The notes under the pieces: model-generated
What the model was told of the DNA's origin: nothing
What the model saw: only the letters and a program-made list of their open reading frames with translations
The model's database searches: none
Assembly (NCBI RefSeq): GCF_030034735.1
Contig: NZ_CP125370.1
Location: 682,001-746,000 of the forward strand
Direction: 5' to 3'
DNA length: 64,000 nucleotides
Source of the DNA: Paenibacillus sp. RC334
GTDB taxonomy: Bacteria; Bacillota; Bacilli; Paenibacillales; Paenibacillaceae
Translations under genes and position numbers: made by a program
Shown: piece after piece, positions 23,307-32,282 of the stretch
Layout: each line of letters starts with the position of its first letter
Numbering within the stretch: the first letter of the stretch is position 1

Positions 23307-24698
23307 TCAGCGAAAAATTTTCCGAACCCACTTGAGTTTATCCCCGTAAGGCGGGAATAGAAGCTTGTTGTTGACCTTGGAGTTTTTCTTCATGATACTT
23401 TTGGTGTGAGAGAAGAGATCAAAGCTATATTTTCCATGGTAACCGCCCATACCAGCTGCTCCAACGCCTCCGAAGGGCATATGAGGGTTAGAAATATGAG
23501 ACACCGTATCGTTCACACATCCACCTCCAAAGGACAGGCGGGTAAGCACTTCATGTTCAACCTGTTTATCTTCTGTAAATAAATACAGTGCCAGTGGCTT
23601 CGGATGATCCATTACCGTTTGGATGGCCTCTTCCAACTGTTCAAATTCCAGCATCGGCAGAATCGGCCCGAATATTTCATCCTGCATCGCAGCATCTGAC
23701 CAGGATTGGGACTCCAGAAGGGTAGGTTCAATATAGAGGTCTTCCCTAAGCGTTGTGCCACCAAAGCGTATATTCTCTCGATCCTGCTCAATCATAGCAG
23801 CCAATCGGTCAAACTGTCGCTCATTAACGATACGGCCGTAATCGCTGCTTTGCTGAGCATCCTGACCATAAAAGCTTGTAATTGCAGCTTTCATCTGCTC
23901 CATTAGTTCCTGCTGAACCTCTTTATGGACAAGCACATAATCAGGGGCAATGCAGGTCTGACCCGTATTCATCATCTTTCCCCAAATAATACGTTTGGCC
24001 GCAATCTCAATATTCGCGGATTGATCCACAATGACCGGGCTTTTTCCTCCCAGCTCCAGAGTGACAGGTGCCAGATTTTTGGACGCCGCCTCCATGACAA
24101 TTTTGCCAACCCCCACGCTCCCCGTAAAGAAAATATAGTCAAAAGGGGCGTTAATCAACGCGGATGTGACCTCCTTTTCGCCTTCAATCACCCGGATATA
24201 AGACTCATCGAAGGTTTCACGTATCAGCTTCTTGATGACGGCGGCAACGGCAGGTGTATTTTCGGATGGCTTCATAACGACCCCATTCCCTCCGGCGATG
24301 GCACCAATGAGCGGCTCAATTAACAATTGAAATGGGTAGTTAAACGGCCCGACGATTAGTACCGTTCCGTAAGGCTCCTTGTACATATAGCTTTTGGTTA
24401 GAGGATGATAAATAGGTGTTTTCACCTTTTGGGGCTTCATCCATCGCTTGAGGTGCTTTGTCATATAACGAATACTGTCCAGAGTAAAGCCGATTTCCGT
24501 AGTGTAGGCTTCAAATTCATTTTTGCGTAAATCCTGATACAAGGCGGTCATAATCGGTTGCTCATAACGTTGGATGGCATGGGTCAACTTCCGTAACTGC
24601 TCTAGCCGAAACTCAACACTGCGGGTTTGCCCACTGTGAAAAAATTGGCGATGCTGCTGTAAAATGTGGCTGACCTGCTCTGATGTTAGCTGCTCCAT
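23307..24698 (-). CDS. Aldehyde dehydrogenase (class 3-like)
   Basis: 463 residues, the short length typical of class-3 ALDHs such as YwdH. Key parts: the Rossmann segment with GSVGVGKIVMEAASKNLAPV, the general-base Glu in ELGGKSPVIVD, and the catalytic Cys in NTGQTCIAPDYV. It oxidises aldehydes to acids with NAD(P). It lies 31 bp downstream of an ArsR-type repressor gene on the same strand, so the two are probably one operon induced by the repressor's ligand. Confidence 0.93.
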   Translation of the reverse strand: MEQLTSEQVSHILQQHRQFFHSGQTRSVEFRLEQLRKLTHAIQRYEQPIMTALYQDLRKNEFEAYTTEIGFTLDSIRYMTKHLKRWMKPQKVKTPIYHPLTKSYMYKEPYGTVLIVGPFNYPFQLLIEPLIGAIAGGNGVVMKPSENTPAVAAVIKKLIRETFDESYIRVIEGEKEVTSALINAPFDYIFFTGSVGVGKIVMEAASKNLAPVTLELGGKSPVIVDQSANIEIAAKRIIWGKMMNTGQTCIAPDYVLVHKEVQQELMEQMKAAITSFYGQDAQQSSDYGRIVNERQFDRLAAMIEQDRENIRFGGTTLREDLYIEPTLLESQSWSDAAMQDEIFGPILPMLEFEQLEEAIQTVMDHPKPLALYLFTEDKQVEHEVLTRLSFGGGCVNDTVSHISNPHMPFGGVGAAGMGGYHGKYSFDLFSHTKSIMKKNSKVNNKLLFPPYGDKLKWVRKIFR

Positions 24699-24729
24699 AA
24701 AGTACGTACCCTCCTATTCATCCTTTCTA

Positions 24730-25032
24730 TTAAAGGCAGTCCCGCTCCAGCGTTGTAACTAGGTTTTTCAATAACTGTATCGAATCCTCCAAGGCTAAAA
24801 AATAATGATGCTCCGTGCCTCGTTGTTCCAGTTGGACGACTCCCGCATTCTTCAGAAGCTTCAAATGGTGGGAAACGGCAGGTCGTGACAAAACCAAATG
24901 CTGCGTAATATCGTTGACGGTCATTTTGCCATTCTCTGAAAGTAACAGCAGAATATCCTGACGGTGCGGTTCGCTTAAAGTCTGAAAAGTAGGAATGCAC
25001 GCTCGAAGCAGCTCGATTGCTTGTTTTCCCAT
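24730..25032 (-). CDS. ArsR-type HTH repressor
   Basis: 100 residues from the ATG at 25032, chosen because AAGGAGAT lies 9 bp upstream; a further 10 in-frame codons are not needed. The winged helix is clear: LSEPHRQDILLLLSENGKMT, then LVLSRPAVSHHLKLL. No metal-binding CVC motif is present. It precedes the ALDH gene and has a palindrome in front of it, so autoregulation and control of ALDH are likely. Confidence 0.88.
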   Translation of the reverse strand: MGKQAIELLRACIPTFQTLSEPHRQDILLLLSENGKMTVNDITQHLVLSRPAVSHHLKLLKNAGVVQLEQRGTEHHYFLALEDSIQLLKNLVTTLERDCL

Positions 25033-25046
25033 ACTATAGTATCTCC

Positions 25047-25066
25047 TTAAATGTTTAATCATTTAA
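25047..25066 (-). promoter_or_regulatory. Candidate ArsR operator
   Basis: TTAAATG, 6 bp, CATTTAA: a perfect 7-bp inverted repeat just upstream of the ArsR Shine-Dalgarno site. Confidence 0.5.
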
Positions 25067-25147
25067 ACCTAATGGAAGGAGTATAGTCTTTTTGATGTGA
25101 GTATTCAAGTCGAGCAAAAGAATAACATACAAAATAACACTAGATAC

Positions 25148-25203
25148 AAAGAACCACCGGATACAGGTTCTTTCGCCTGAATAATATCAACCGGCGGTTC
25201 TTT
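25148..25203. terminator. Hairpin terminator downstream of the AbrB-like gene
   Basis: AAAGAACC-A-CCGG pairs with CCGG-C-GGTTCTTT with one mismatch. Faces the minus-strand AbrB-like gene. About 130 bp between it and that gene holds nothing recognisable. Confidence 0.5.
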
Positions 25204-25337
25204 ATGCCTAGTATGAAATTCTCGCCATGGTCATCCATTGTTTTTTGTCGGTTAGCTATGATGTTTCGTAATACAGTTCAAATGTAATGGTGCATGGGAT
25301 TGGTGATGTTATACCTATGTAGGATAGCAATCTGTAG

Positions 25338-25802
25338 TTATAGCATTTTTTTAAGCTGGGATATACGGGCTTGGGAAACCTCAAGTATCTTTGCATATTC
25401 GTGCTGTGCTGCATTGGGTTGCTTTTGCATCAATTCTTTTAGGCTTTCGATCATCTGTTGCGTTGATCGACGCAGACGTTTGGATTGCTTCAATGGCCTT
25501 TCCCTGTTAGAGAAAGTCGATTTGGACGGCCTGGTGATAGGGCTGAAATTCGTACCATTTTTCAAATCACGAATACATTCCCCACAAATAAAGCTGTCTC
25601 TAAAATAAGTCAATTGCTCCGCCGAACCACACATTTTACATGTCACCCCGGTATATTTTCGTAAGGCGAGAATACCCGTTTCCTCATCAGCAAAAATCTC
25701 AACAGGATCACCCATCTTGTAATCCATTGAAATTCGCATCTCTTTGGGAATGACGATACGACCTAACGAATCTAAGGGACGTGTCATACCTGTACTTTTC
25801 AA
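25338..25802 (-). CDS. AbrB/SpoVT-type regulator with zinc ribbon (paralogue 2)
   Basis: 154 residues with the same three-part design as the regulator at 5688-6131: AbrB domain (RPLDSLGRIVIPKEMRISMD), Cys-x2-Cys...Cys-x2-Cys ribbon (CKMCGSA...CGEC), and a C-terminal helix-turn-helix-like segment (YAKILEVSQARISQLKKML). The start is TTG at 25802 with a consensus AAGGAGG 7 bp upstream. It is divergent from a decayed AloR-type gene. Both full-length members of this AbrB subfamily in the window lie within a few kilobases of an AloR-type receptor. Confidence 0.87.
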   Translation of the reverse strand: MKSTGMTRPLDSLGRIVIPKEMRISMDYKMGDPVEIFADEETGILALRKYTGVTCKMCGSAEQLTYFRDSFICGECIRDLKNGTNFSPITRPSKSTFSNRERPLKQSKRLRRSTQQMIESLKELMQKQPNAAQHEYAKILEVSQARISQLKKML

Positions 25803-25895
25803 ATGATAACCTCCTTTTTTATATCCTTATAATACTAAATAAAGAGGAGAAAAAAAATAGGCTTAGAGAAGCAATCGCATATATTAAGTAAACTG

Positions 25896-25933
25896 TTGAA
25901 AAGTATACAAAAAAATTCTATAAAATGGTATAC
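25896..25933 (+). promoter_or_regulatory. Sigma-A promoter with paired GTATAC boxes before the decayed AloR-type gene
   Basis: TTGAAA (25896-25901), 17 bp, TATAAA (25919-25924). GTATAC boxes at 25903-25908 and 25928-25933 flank the -10 element. Their 25-bp spacing is identical to the pair upstream of the intact receptor at 9430-9460. Position within and just after the promoter is what a repressor site would have. Confidence 0.6.
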
Positions 25934-26053
25934 TTTTTTGTGGAAAAATAATAATTTTAGCACAGCTTGCGTCTAATACCAGATTGAAATCGGATTTGTG
26001 CCACAGAGCAGTAACGTAACTTTATCCTATGAACGTTAAAGGGGTTGTTTATT

Positions 26054-26910
26054 GTGAACCATACAATCACGATTCGAGCAGAGCTTGATACATACATGAA
26101 GACAAACGGACTGAATATTACCCGACTTGGACGAACAGCAGGACTGTATTCAGCAAATGGCCGATTTGTTAATGGACAATCTGGTGTATTCCTTGTTGTA
26201 GTTTAATGTGGCGGAAGACTTCTTCAAAGACGGTAAACATGCGGCGGCAGCCATCCTTTACGAGAGCGTGGCGATCAGTGAGAGAAAGCAATATTCGGAA
26301 CGACTGGCCCTTTGCCAGTATCGTTTGTTTACGATTAACATCGGAGATGACCAAAATCAAAACTTTGAGGCAGCATGCCATTTTCATCCCTTTGTAGAGC
26401 GGCTTGATGAAATAGACCAGCTTGATGCGCTGAAAGGCCTGGCGAATGTGTATCGTTCCTTGCGTCAGTGGGGGAAGGTTGATAAGACAGTCCAAAAAAT
26501 GCGGGATAAAGCCAAAATCCAATACTCCCTAGACCATCGTCAGAATAAGCGAAAGAAAAGGGAAAATGAAAAGAAAACAAGGGGGCCATTGTTTGGATAC
26601 ATCGCCTATGCTGATTTGCTATGCGCAAGTGTCTGTGAAGCACATGGAGATTATGAGCAGGCATTACAATATACTTACGCTTACGCTGATTTAAGCTGGG
26701 TTAAAGAGACGGACGAGGATACGCAGCATTGGATAAAGTTGTTCCAGCATTGGGCACAAGTTAATATCTATGTAAATAAGCTTTTATCTGGAGATGTAAG
26801 TGTGCTCTCTGATTATGTGGAGTATATTTGTACGTCTGTGGTTAATCGGAAAAAGAAATGGTTACAGAGCTTTTGAATATTATGACGGCTGCTAACCGCT
26901 ATTTCTCATT
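26054..26910 (+). pseudogene. Decayed AloR-like peptide receptor gene
   Basis: Starts GTG in the same leader context as the intact gene (AAAGGGGTTGTTTATT). The first 50 codons (VNHTITIRAELDTYMKTNGL...GRFVNG) match the HTH part and then stop. From 26208 the frame continues AEDFFKDGKHAAAAILYESV, matching the TPR part of the intact receptor from about residue 120. About 70 residues are therefore deleted. Near 26850 another frameshift moves the homology (VTELLNIMTAANRYFS) out of frame, and the rest is missing. No propeptide ORF follows. A partial TPR protein of 222 residues could still be made. Confidence 0.75.
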
Positions 26911-26947
26911 ACTTTGCACTCTTTTCTATGAAAACTTATACTTATAG

Positions 26948-26963
26948 TTAAAGCTAACTTTAA
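26948..26963 (+). promoter_or_regulatory. Candidate MerR operator
   Basis: TTAAAG-CTAA-CTTTAA perfect 6-bp inverted repeat, 33 bp before the MerR gene. The sequence is close to the operators of AdhR/NmlR-type MerR regulators (TTAAAGTTAACTTTAA). Confidence 0.5.
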
Positions 26964-26995
26964 GAACTACAATAAAAACGAGGAGGGGAATGACT

Positions 26996-27367
26996 ATGTA
27001 CTCCATCAAAGAAGTTCAAATCAAGAGTGGATTGCCTGCATCAACACTTCGTTATTATGAAAAAGAGGGTATATTACCTGATGTCGGTCGGGATGAAGGC
27101 GGGAGAAGAGTATATACGGATAAACAAATCGACTGGATCAGGTTTGTCATGGCTATGAAAGATACCGGGATGACGATTGAAGAGATTAAGGCATACCTTG
27201 AGCTTAATGCAAAAGGCGAAGCCACCGTGCATGAAAGAAGAGATCTTCTCGTAGCTCATAAGAAAAAGGTAGAAGAACATATGGCCCAAACACAACACAA
27301 TTTGGAGAAAATCATTCAGAAGATTGCCTACTATGATCAAGTTGTTATGGGAAAAAGCTTCTCTTAA
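26996..27367 (+). CDS. MerR-family regulator (AdhR/NmlR-like)
   Basis: 123 residues from the ATG at 26996, 7 bp after AGGAGGGG. Winged helix in the first 70 residues (YSIKEVQIKSGLPASTLRYY), then a dimerisation coiled coil (VAHKKKVEEHMAQTQHNLEK). No Cys is present, so it is not a Cys-based aldehyde sensor of the AdhR C52 type despite the similar operator. The neighbour is a convergent Old-Yellow-Enzyme-type reductase. The ligand is unknown. Confidence 0.85.
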   Translation: MYSIKEVQIKSGLPASTLRYYEKEGILPDVGRDEGGRRVYTDKQIDWIRFVMAMKDTGMTIEEIKAYLELNAKGEATVHERRDLLVAHKKKVEEHMAQTQHNLEKIIQKIAYYDQVVMGKSFS

Positions 27368-27399
27368 CCAAGCATTTGATGCAAAGGTAAAAAAGCCAA

Positions 27400-27426
27400 A
27401 GCCGTTTGCTTAAAAAGCAAACGGCT
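27400..27426. terminator. Bidirectional hairpin between the MerR gene and the reductase gene
   Basis: Twelve-base perfect stem AGCCGTTTGCTT / AAGCAAACGGCT with an AAA loop, between convergent genes. Confidence 0.75.
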
Positions 27427-27445
27427 CTTCGGAGGGAGCAGGGCA

Positions 27446-29446
27446 CTATATATTTCTGGTAACCTCATACGCATCCCAGACAGCGTACATAATATTTTGT
27501 ACTTGCTTGGCATCACCGATTAAGTAGGCTTCGGAAACGTCATTTTGGATGTCTTCATAAAGCGATTGTTGAGGAGTATATCCTACAGCTAGAATCGCTG
27601 AATCGGCCTTTAGAATCGTTTCTTCACCATTTTTGTTTTTAAGAACAAATTCTTGATCGTTGGCATCGACAATTTTGGCGTTGGTCAGGAGATGGATATC
27701 CTTAAATGCAACAAGGTCACGCAGCATATCTTCATTTGCATGGCACAGGGGTCCGCTTACGGTTAAAATATCTTCTTGCATTTCCACCAAGGTTACTTTT
27801 TTACCTTGATCAGCAAGCCAGAGTGCAGTTTCGCATCCCACAAGCCCGCCCCCGACAATTACAGTGGAAGCACCGGGATCTTTTTTCCCAAGCAGAACCT
27901 CTTCTGCGGAATACACCTTGGTAGATGTACCGATGGAGAAGGTTTTTGGAGAGGAGCCGGTAGCAAAAATAACGGCATCTGCTGCATATTCCTTTACGGT
28001 AGTCCGGTTAACCTCGGTGTTCAATCGGACGTCAACTTTTAAATCCTTTAGTTCCCCTTCGTACCAGGTCGCAAGTAAATGATCGTCTTCCTTGAAGTCT
28101 GGAATTCCGCCCGGGATTAGATTACCTCCCAATCGGTTATTTTTATCAAATAAGGTAACGTGATGTCCCCGAATAGCAGCTACACGGGCAGCTTCACATC
28201 CTGCCGGCCCTCCACCAATCACCAAAACTTTTTTGGACTGGTCTGCTTTTCCAAGTGCGTAGTCTTTTTCTCTGCCGCAAGCCGGATTAACGGCACATGA
28301 AATCGTTGCAAAAGATGCCAATCGGCCCATACAGCCCTCCTGGCAGGAGAGGCAGGGACGAATCTTTTCTATTTTCCCAGCCTTGATTTTATTGGGGATA
28401 TCAGCATCAGCTAACAATGGTCGACCAAGTGCAATCATATCGGTTTTTCCTTCGCGTATAGCCTTGCTGGCCAAATCTGGATTATCCAATCTGCCAGCAG
28501 TAATCACAGGTACCTTTAGAATGGTTTTTAAAATTTTGTTGTAAGGAAGATAAAGTCCTTTTTCCTGATACATGGGTGGATGTGCCCAGTACCAAGAGTC
28601 GTAAGAACCGACATCCCCATTGAAAGCATCATACCCGGCTTCCTCTAATATTTTGGCAGCTTCAATCCCCTCTTCAATATCCCTTCCCTGCTCCTTAAAC
28701 TCTTCGCCTGGCAATCCGCCCTGACGCCAATCTTTAATAAAGCTTTTGATGCTGTATCGAAGAGATACCGGGAAATCCTGTCCACATTCGGCTTTGATGG
28801 CTTGAACGATCTCTATGGCAAATCTTAAGCGGTTTCTCAGACTTCCTCCGTATTCGTCTTTCCGATGGTTAAAGAAAGAAATCGCAAATTGATCCAATAA
28901 ATAGCCTTCATGAACCGCATGGATTTCAATACCGTCAAAGCCTGCCTTTTTGGCAATAGCTGCGGATTCCGCAAATTTTCTGATATAGGTGTGGATTTCG
29001 TCAATGGTCAGTTCACGACAAGTTACATCGGGAAGCCAGCGATGAGGAATGGGAGAAGGGGCGACAGCCGTTTTACCAACAATTGAAGGGATACTTACCC
29101 GGCCAAATCCTGCAGATAATTGTAGAAATATTTTTGCGCCGTATGCATGAATCCGCTCCGTCATCATTTTACCCGTTTTAACGAAATTCAAGGGATTTAG
29201 AGTAGGACAGGGCATGGACGGCAGGGCACATTTCTCAATTTCATTTTCAACCATCGTTACACCTGTAATGAGTAGACCTGTCCCACCTTTTGCCCGTTCA
29301 ACATAATATTCGACGCCACGTTCATTAAAGGTACCATCGGCATCACAAAGCCCACCAGGACCCATGGGAGCCATTACAAAGCGGTTTTTAATTTCCAGTT
29401 TTCCAATTTTCATAGGCTCGTATAAAATTTGATGTTCTTCTTTCAT
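27446..29446 (-). CDS. Old-Yellow-Enzyme-type NADH:flavin oxidoreductase (dienoyl-CoA reductase/BaiCD family)
   Basis: 666 residues with three parts. Residues 1-345 form an FMN-binding TIM barrel (KNRFVMAPMGPGG; EIHAVHEGYLLDQF, where the His pair contacts substrate). Then a [4Fe-4S] cysteine set, CLSCQEGC...C. Residues about 385-660 form an FAD/NAD(P) reductase with VIGGGPAGCEAARVA and VIVGGGLVGCETALWLA. This is the architecture of 2,4-dienoyl-CoA reductase and related enoate reductases. AGGAGG precedes the ATG. It is divergent from a TetR gene, which is its likely regulator. Confidence 0.92.
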   Translation of the reverse strand: MKEEHQILYEPMKIGKLEIKNRFVMAPMGPGGLCDADGTFNERGVEYYVERAKGGTGLLITGVTMVENEIEKCALPSMPCPTLNPLNFVKTGKMMTERIHAYGAKIFLQLSAGFGRVSIPSIVGKTAVAPSPIPHRWLPDVTCRELTIDEIHTYIRKFAESAAIAKKAGFDGIEIHAVHEGYLLDQFAISFFNHRKDEYGGSLRNRLRFAIEIVQAIKAECGQDFPVSLRYSIKSFIKDWRQGGLPGEEFKEQGRDIEEGIEAAKILEEAGYDAFNGDVGSYDSWYWAHPPMYQEKGLYLPYNKILKTILKVPVITAGRLDNPDLASKAIREGKTDMIALGRPLLADADIPNKIKAGKIEKIRPCLSCQEGCMGRLASFATISCAVNPACGREKDYALGKADQSKKVLVIGGGPAGCEAARVAAIRGHHVTLFDKNNRLGGNLIPGGIPDFKEDDHLLATWYEGELKDLKVDVRLNTEVNRTTVKEYAADAVIFATGSSPKTFSIGTSTKVYSAEEVLLGKKDPGASTVIVGGGLVGCETALWLADQGKKVTLVEMQEDILTVSGPLCHANEDMLRDLVAFKDIHLLTNAKIVDANDQEFVLKNKNGEETILKADSAILAVGYTPQQSLYEDIQNDVSEAYLIGDAKQVQNIMYAVWDAYEVTRNI

Positions 29447-29642
29447 AAGAATACCTCCTAAGTATGGATCATTCGTTTAACTGAATACATTCACCGAATG
29501 GATTCAGTATAGAATAGGAGCAGGTATTATTATGTGATTGTTTTCACAATTAAACAAAATAGCATTTCCTATTATAATTAAGTAATATGAACAGGGCACC
29601 TGAGAAAGAGAAATACTTACAATAGAGAGGGAGAGTAAGTGA

Positions 29643-30227
29643 GTGTCAAAAAAACAATTGAATGGACGCAAGCTGCAAAGTCTGCAGACTAAAAAAAATA
29701 TATACAACAGTACATTAGAGCTCATGCATGAAAAGAGCCTGGAAAAAATTAAAATTGAGGATATCTGTCGGAAGGCCGGCGTGTCAGTAGGGTCATTTTA
29801 TAATCATTTCAAGACTAAAAGTGATATTTTGGTAGAGATGTATGCACAGGCGGATGGCTACTTTGAATTGAAATTTAAGAATGAACTACCATCAGAAAGT
29901 ATTATGCAGGATCTTATTCAATATTTTGAGGTTTATGCGGAATATAATCAGAATGTTGGTTTAGAGACGGTGCAACAGTTATATACAAGTAATAACAAGC
30001 TTTTCATTACTAAGGGTCGTGATATGCAAAATATACTTCAACAGATTATAGAGAGAGGGCAAGCCGTGGGAGAGTTGGATCAAAGCATGACATCCGAAGA
30101 GATAACAGACTACTTATTTATTGCAGCTCGTGGGGTCATGTACAACTGGTGTCTTCATGATGGCGACTCGGATTTAATTGTAAATATGCGTGAATATATG
30201 AGTCGTCTGATCACGATCTTTAAATAA
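29643..30227 (+). CDS. TetR-family regulator
   Basis: 194 residues starting at GTG 29643, with GAGAGGGAG about 10 bp upstream. Helix-turn-helix: LEKIKIEDICRKAGVSVGSF, then YNHFKTKSDILVEMY. The C-terminal part resembles TetR_C domains in which a TDYLFIAARGVMYNWCLHDG stretch packs the ligand pocket. It faces the enoate-reductase gene across a 196-bp gap and probably represses it in the absence of ligand (inference). Confidence 0.87.
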   Translation: MSKKQLNGRKLQSLQTKKNIYNSTLELMHEKSLEKIKIEDICRKAGVSVGSFYNHFKTKSDILVEMYAQADGYFELKFKNELPSESIMQDLIQYFEVYAEYNQNVGLETVQQLYTSNNKLFITKGRDMQNILQQIIERGQAVGELDQSMTSEEITDYLFIAARGVMYNWCLHDGDSDLIVNMREYMSRLITIFK

Positions 30228-30310
30228 AGGAATTGATTTTATCCTAGTCACAGGGACGGTTCACCACACGCTTAACGGGTAAAAGGTAATACTAGGGCAA
30301 TAATGCTGGG

Positions 30311-30341
30311 TTGACTCTCACGCCACGTGAGGCTGTAGACT
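30311..30341 (+). promoter_or_regulatory. MerR/TipA-type promoter with 19-bp spacer
   Basis: TTGACT and TAGACT are separated by 19 bp that contain the perfect inverted repeat CTCACG-CCA-CGTGAG. Over-long spacers with a central dyad are the hallmark of MerR-activated promoters. It precedes the TipAS-domain MerR gene and indicates autoactivation. Confidence 0.7.
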
Positions 30342-30365
30342 GCGTAACAAGGGAGGTGAAGCGGA

Positions 30366-31130
30366 ATGGCTTACACGGTGAAGGAAGTATCCGGTCTGTC
30401 GGGAATCAGCGTACGAACATTACATTATTATGATGAAATCGGATTGCTGAAACCGCACCATGTCGGGGATAACGGGTATCGCTATTACGAACAGGAGCAA
30501 CTGTTGAGACTACAGCAGATTATGGTATACAGAGAGCTGGAATTACCATTATCCGACATTGGCGACTTGCTGGAGCAGACGAAGGAAAAAACGGCCGAGG
30601 TTTTGTTGGAGCATCGAAGCAAGGTGCAGAACAAAGTCTTCCGCTTGCATACTCTCCTACAGACCATCGACGAAACGGTGGCTCATGTGAAAGGAGAACA
30701 GACGATGAAACCGGAGCAATTGTACCAAGGGTTTGACCCGGAAAAGCAGGAAATGTATGAACGTGATCTGACGGAACGTTATGGTCATGAGGCTGATGAA
30801 AAAATTCAGGAGAGCAAAACAGCAACGAAGAACTGGTCCAAAGAGGATTATTTGGATTCTCAGGCAGAGGCGGATCAAATTCATCGGCAGTTGGCAGAAG
30901 CTATGAATAAGGGATTGAAGCATAACAGTGAAGAAGTACAGGCTTTGATCCGCCGCCATCTCCAATGGGTAAGCAGATTCTATACACCTACAGCAGAGAT
31001 TTATAGCGGGCTGGGAGACTTGTATGTGGAGCATGAGGACTTCAGAAAAATGTATGAAGGATATGAACCCGGATTGGCTGAGTATTTGCGAGACGGGATG
31101 AAGGTGCTGGCCGAACGTGAATTAAGCTAA
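30366..31130 (+). CDS. MerR regulator with TipAS antibiotic-recognition domain
   Basis: 254 residues. Residues 1-70 form a MerR winged helix (YTVKEVSGLSGISVRTLHYY), then a coiled coil to about residue 110, then a TipAS domain from about 130 (YERDLTERYGHEADEKIQES...HLQWVSRFYTPTAEIYSGLG). TipAS domains in TipAL, Mta and SkgA bind thiopeptides or other ligands. GGGAGG precedes the ATG. The 19-bp spacer promoter just upstream fits autoactivation. No linked efflux gene is adjacent on this strand. Confidence 0.93.
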   Translation: MAYTVKEVSGLSGISVRTLHYYDEIGLLKPHHVGDNGYRYYEQEQLLRLQQIMVYRELELPLSDIGDLLEQTKEKTAEVLLEHRSKVQNKVFRLHTLLQTIDETVAHVKGEQTMKPEQLYQGFDPEKQEMYERDLTERYGHEADEKIQESKTATKNWSKEDYLDSQAEADQIHRQLAEAMNKGLKHNSEEVQALIRRHLQWVSRFYTPTAEIYSGLGDLYVEHEDFRKMYEGYEPGLAEYLRDGMKVLAERELS

Positions 31131-31168
31131 CTCAACAGCTGGTGGGAAAGGCTGCGAGAAGAAGTATA

Positions 31169-31218
31169 AAAAGGGATGAACAGCAAGCTAATTTAATGGC
31201 TTGCTGTTCATCCCTTTT
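31169..31218. terminator. Strong bidirectional terminator
   Basis: Twenty-base perfect stem (31169-31188 and 31199-31218) with a 10-base loop. The A run on the left and T run on the right serve both strands between convergent genes. Confidence 0.92.
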
Positions 31219-31233
31219 GCGTGTAAAGCAGTT

Positions 31234-31713
31234 TTACATGCTGCTGTGTGTCGCTCTCATGCCTTGCTGACTGTTGTTACCGTAGTGTTGCATGTTACCG
31301 CTGCCTGCATGTTGCTGCCCAGTTGCACCCATGTGTTGCGGAAAGCTTTGATTCATGTGGCTTCCCATACCATAGGAGGACGGTTGCATACTACGGGAGG
31401 CGTAGTTATCGCCAAAGCCGGGTTGAGTCATTTGGCTGCTGGAGCGGATGGTGTTTTCCAACTGACTACACAATTGAATGACTTGCTGGCATTGCTGCAC
31501 AGCTTGTTGATGGTGCTGGATTGCGGTTTGGATCATTTGAGCTGCATTACGTTCACGTTGCACCAGATCCTCTAGATTGGATGCATTTTGTTGCTCCTGT
31601 TGCAGTAACTGCTGATACATGGCAGTTCCTTGCTGTGTTTGTTGTACCAATTGCTGCATAATTTGTTCACATTGACGAAGCTGCTGTTGTGGAGCCATGG
31701 TGTTGTTGTACAT
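31234..31713 (-). CDS. Gln-rich low-complexity protein, possibly spore-associated
   Basis: About 159 residues. Residues 5-95 are strongly Gln-rich and helical (QQQLRQCEQIMQQLVQQTQQ), with heptad-like spacing. The remainder is Gly/Ser/Met/His-rich (GSHMNQSFPQHMGATGQQHA) and probably disordered. The ATG at 31713 is chosen because AAGGAGA lies 9 bp before it; an ATG two codons earlier is possible. Composition recalls Bacillus spore coat proteins such as CotF-linked or GerQ-like small proteins, but no family is recognised. Single-gene unit between two regulator/stress genes. Confidence 0.7.
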   Translation of the reverse strand: MYNNTMAPQQQLRQCEQIMQQLVQQTQQGTAMYQQLLQQEQQNASNLEDLVQRERNAAQMIQTAIQHHQQAVQQCQQVIQLCSQLENTIRSSSQMTQPGFGDNYASRSMQPSSYGMGSHMNQSFPQHMGATGQQHAGSGNMQHYGNNSQQGMRATHSSM

Positions 31714-31802
31714 TGTCATCAATCTCCTTCACCGGATGGTTTTGGGTTCCAGACCCTCATATATTGTGGCGAAGGAAGACGATGATTATACGCGGATTTT
31801 GA

Positions 31803-32282
31803 TTACAAACTGGCTACCAGAATAGCCGTAAATTCCTCTAGGAATACACGATCTTCGTGGTCAAAGCGGGCTTTTAGCGGGCTGTCAATGTCCAGCACTC
31901 CCAGCAGTTCCCCGTTCTTGATGAGGGGGATGACGATTTCGCTGTTGGAAGCCGCGTCACAGGCGATATGGCCCGGGAACGCATGGACATCTTCTACGAC
32001 AAGGGTCCGTCGCTCTACTGCGGCTGTACCGCATACACCGCGTCCCAGCGGAATTCGTATACACGCAGGCTGGCCCTGAAATGGACCGAGTACAAGCTCG
32101 GTTCCATCATAGAGATAGAAGCCGCTCCAGTTAATATCCGGCAGAAAATGACCAAGCAATGCAGAAGCGTTCGCCAGGTTTGCAATAGTATTGGGTTCAT
32201 CATGAATGAGTGCCCGGAGTTGTCCAAGAACCGATTCAAATTGTTCGTGACGTGTGCCTTCGTAAGGGATAGCCTGAAACAT
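31803..32282 (-). CDS. Free methionine-(R)-sulfoxide reductase (GAF domain)
   Basis: 159 residues from the ATG at 32282, placed 9 bp after AGGAGC; this matches the usual length of the family, and the longer frame adds an unlike extension. One GAF domain with the three conserved Cys: in ACIRIPLGRGVCGTAA (two) and HIACDAASNSEIV (one). The enzyme reduces free Met-R-sulfoxide with thioredoxin, protecting against oxidation. It stands alone between a Gln-rich protein gene and an unassigned region. Confidence 0.9.
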   Translation of the reverse strand: MFQAIPYEGTRHEQFESVLGQLRALIHDEPNTIANLANASALLGHFLPDINWSGFYLYDGTELVLGPFQGQPACIRIPLGRGVCGTAAVERRTLVVEDVHAFPGHIACDAASNSEIVIPLIKNGELLGVLDIDSPLKARFDHEDRVFLEEFTAILVASL

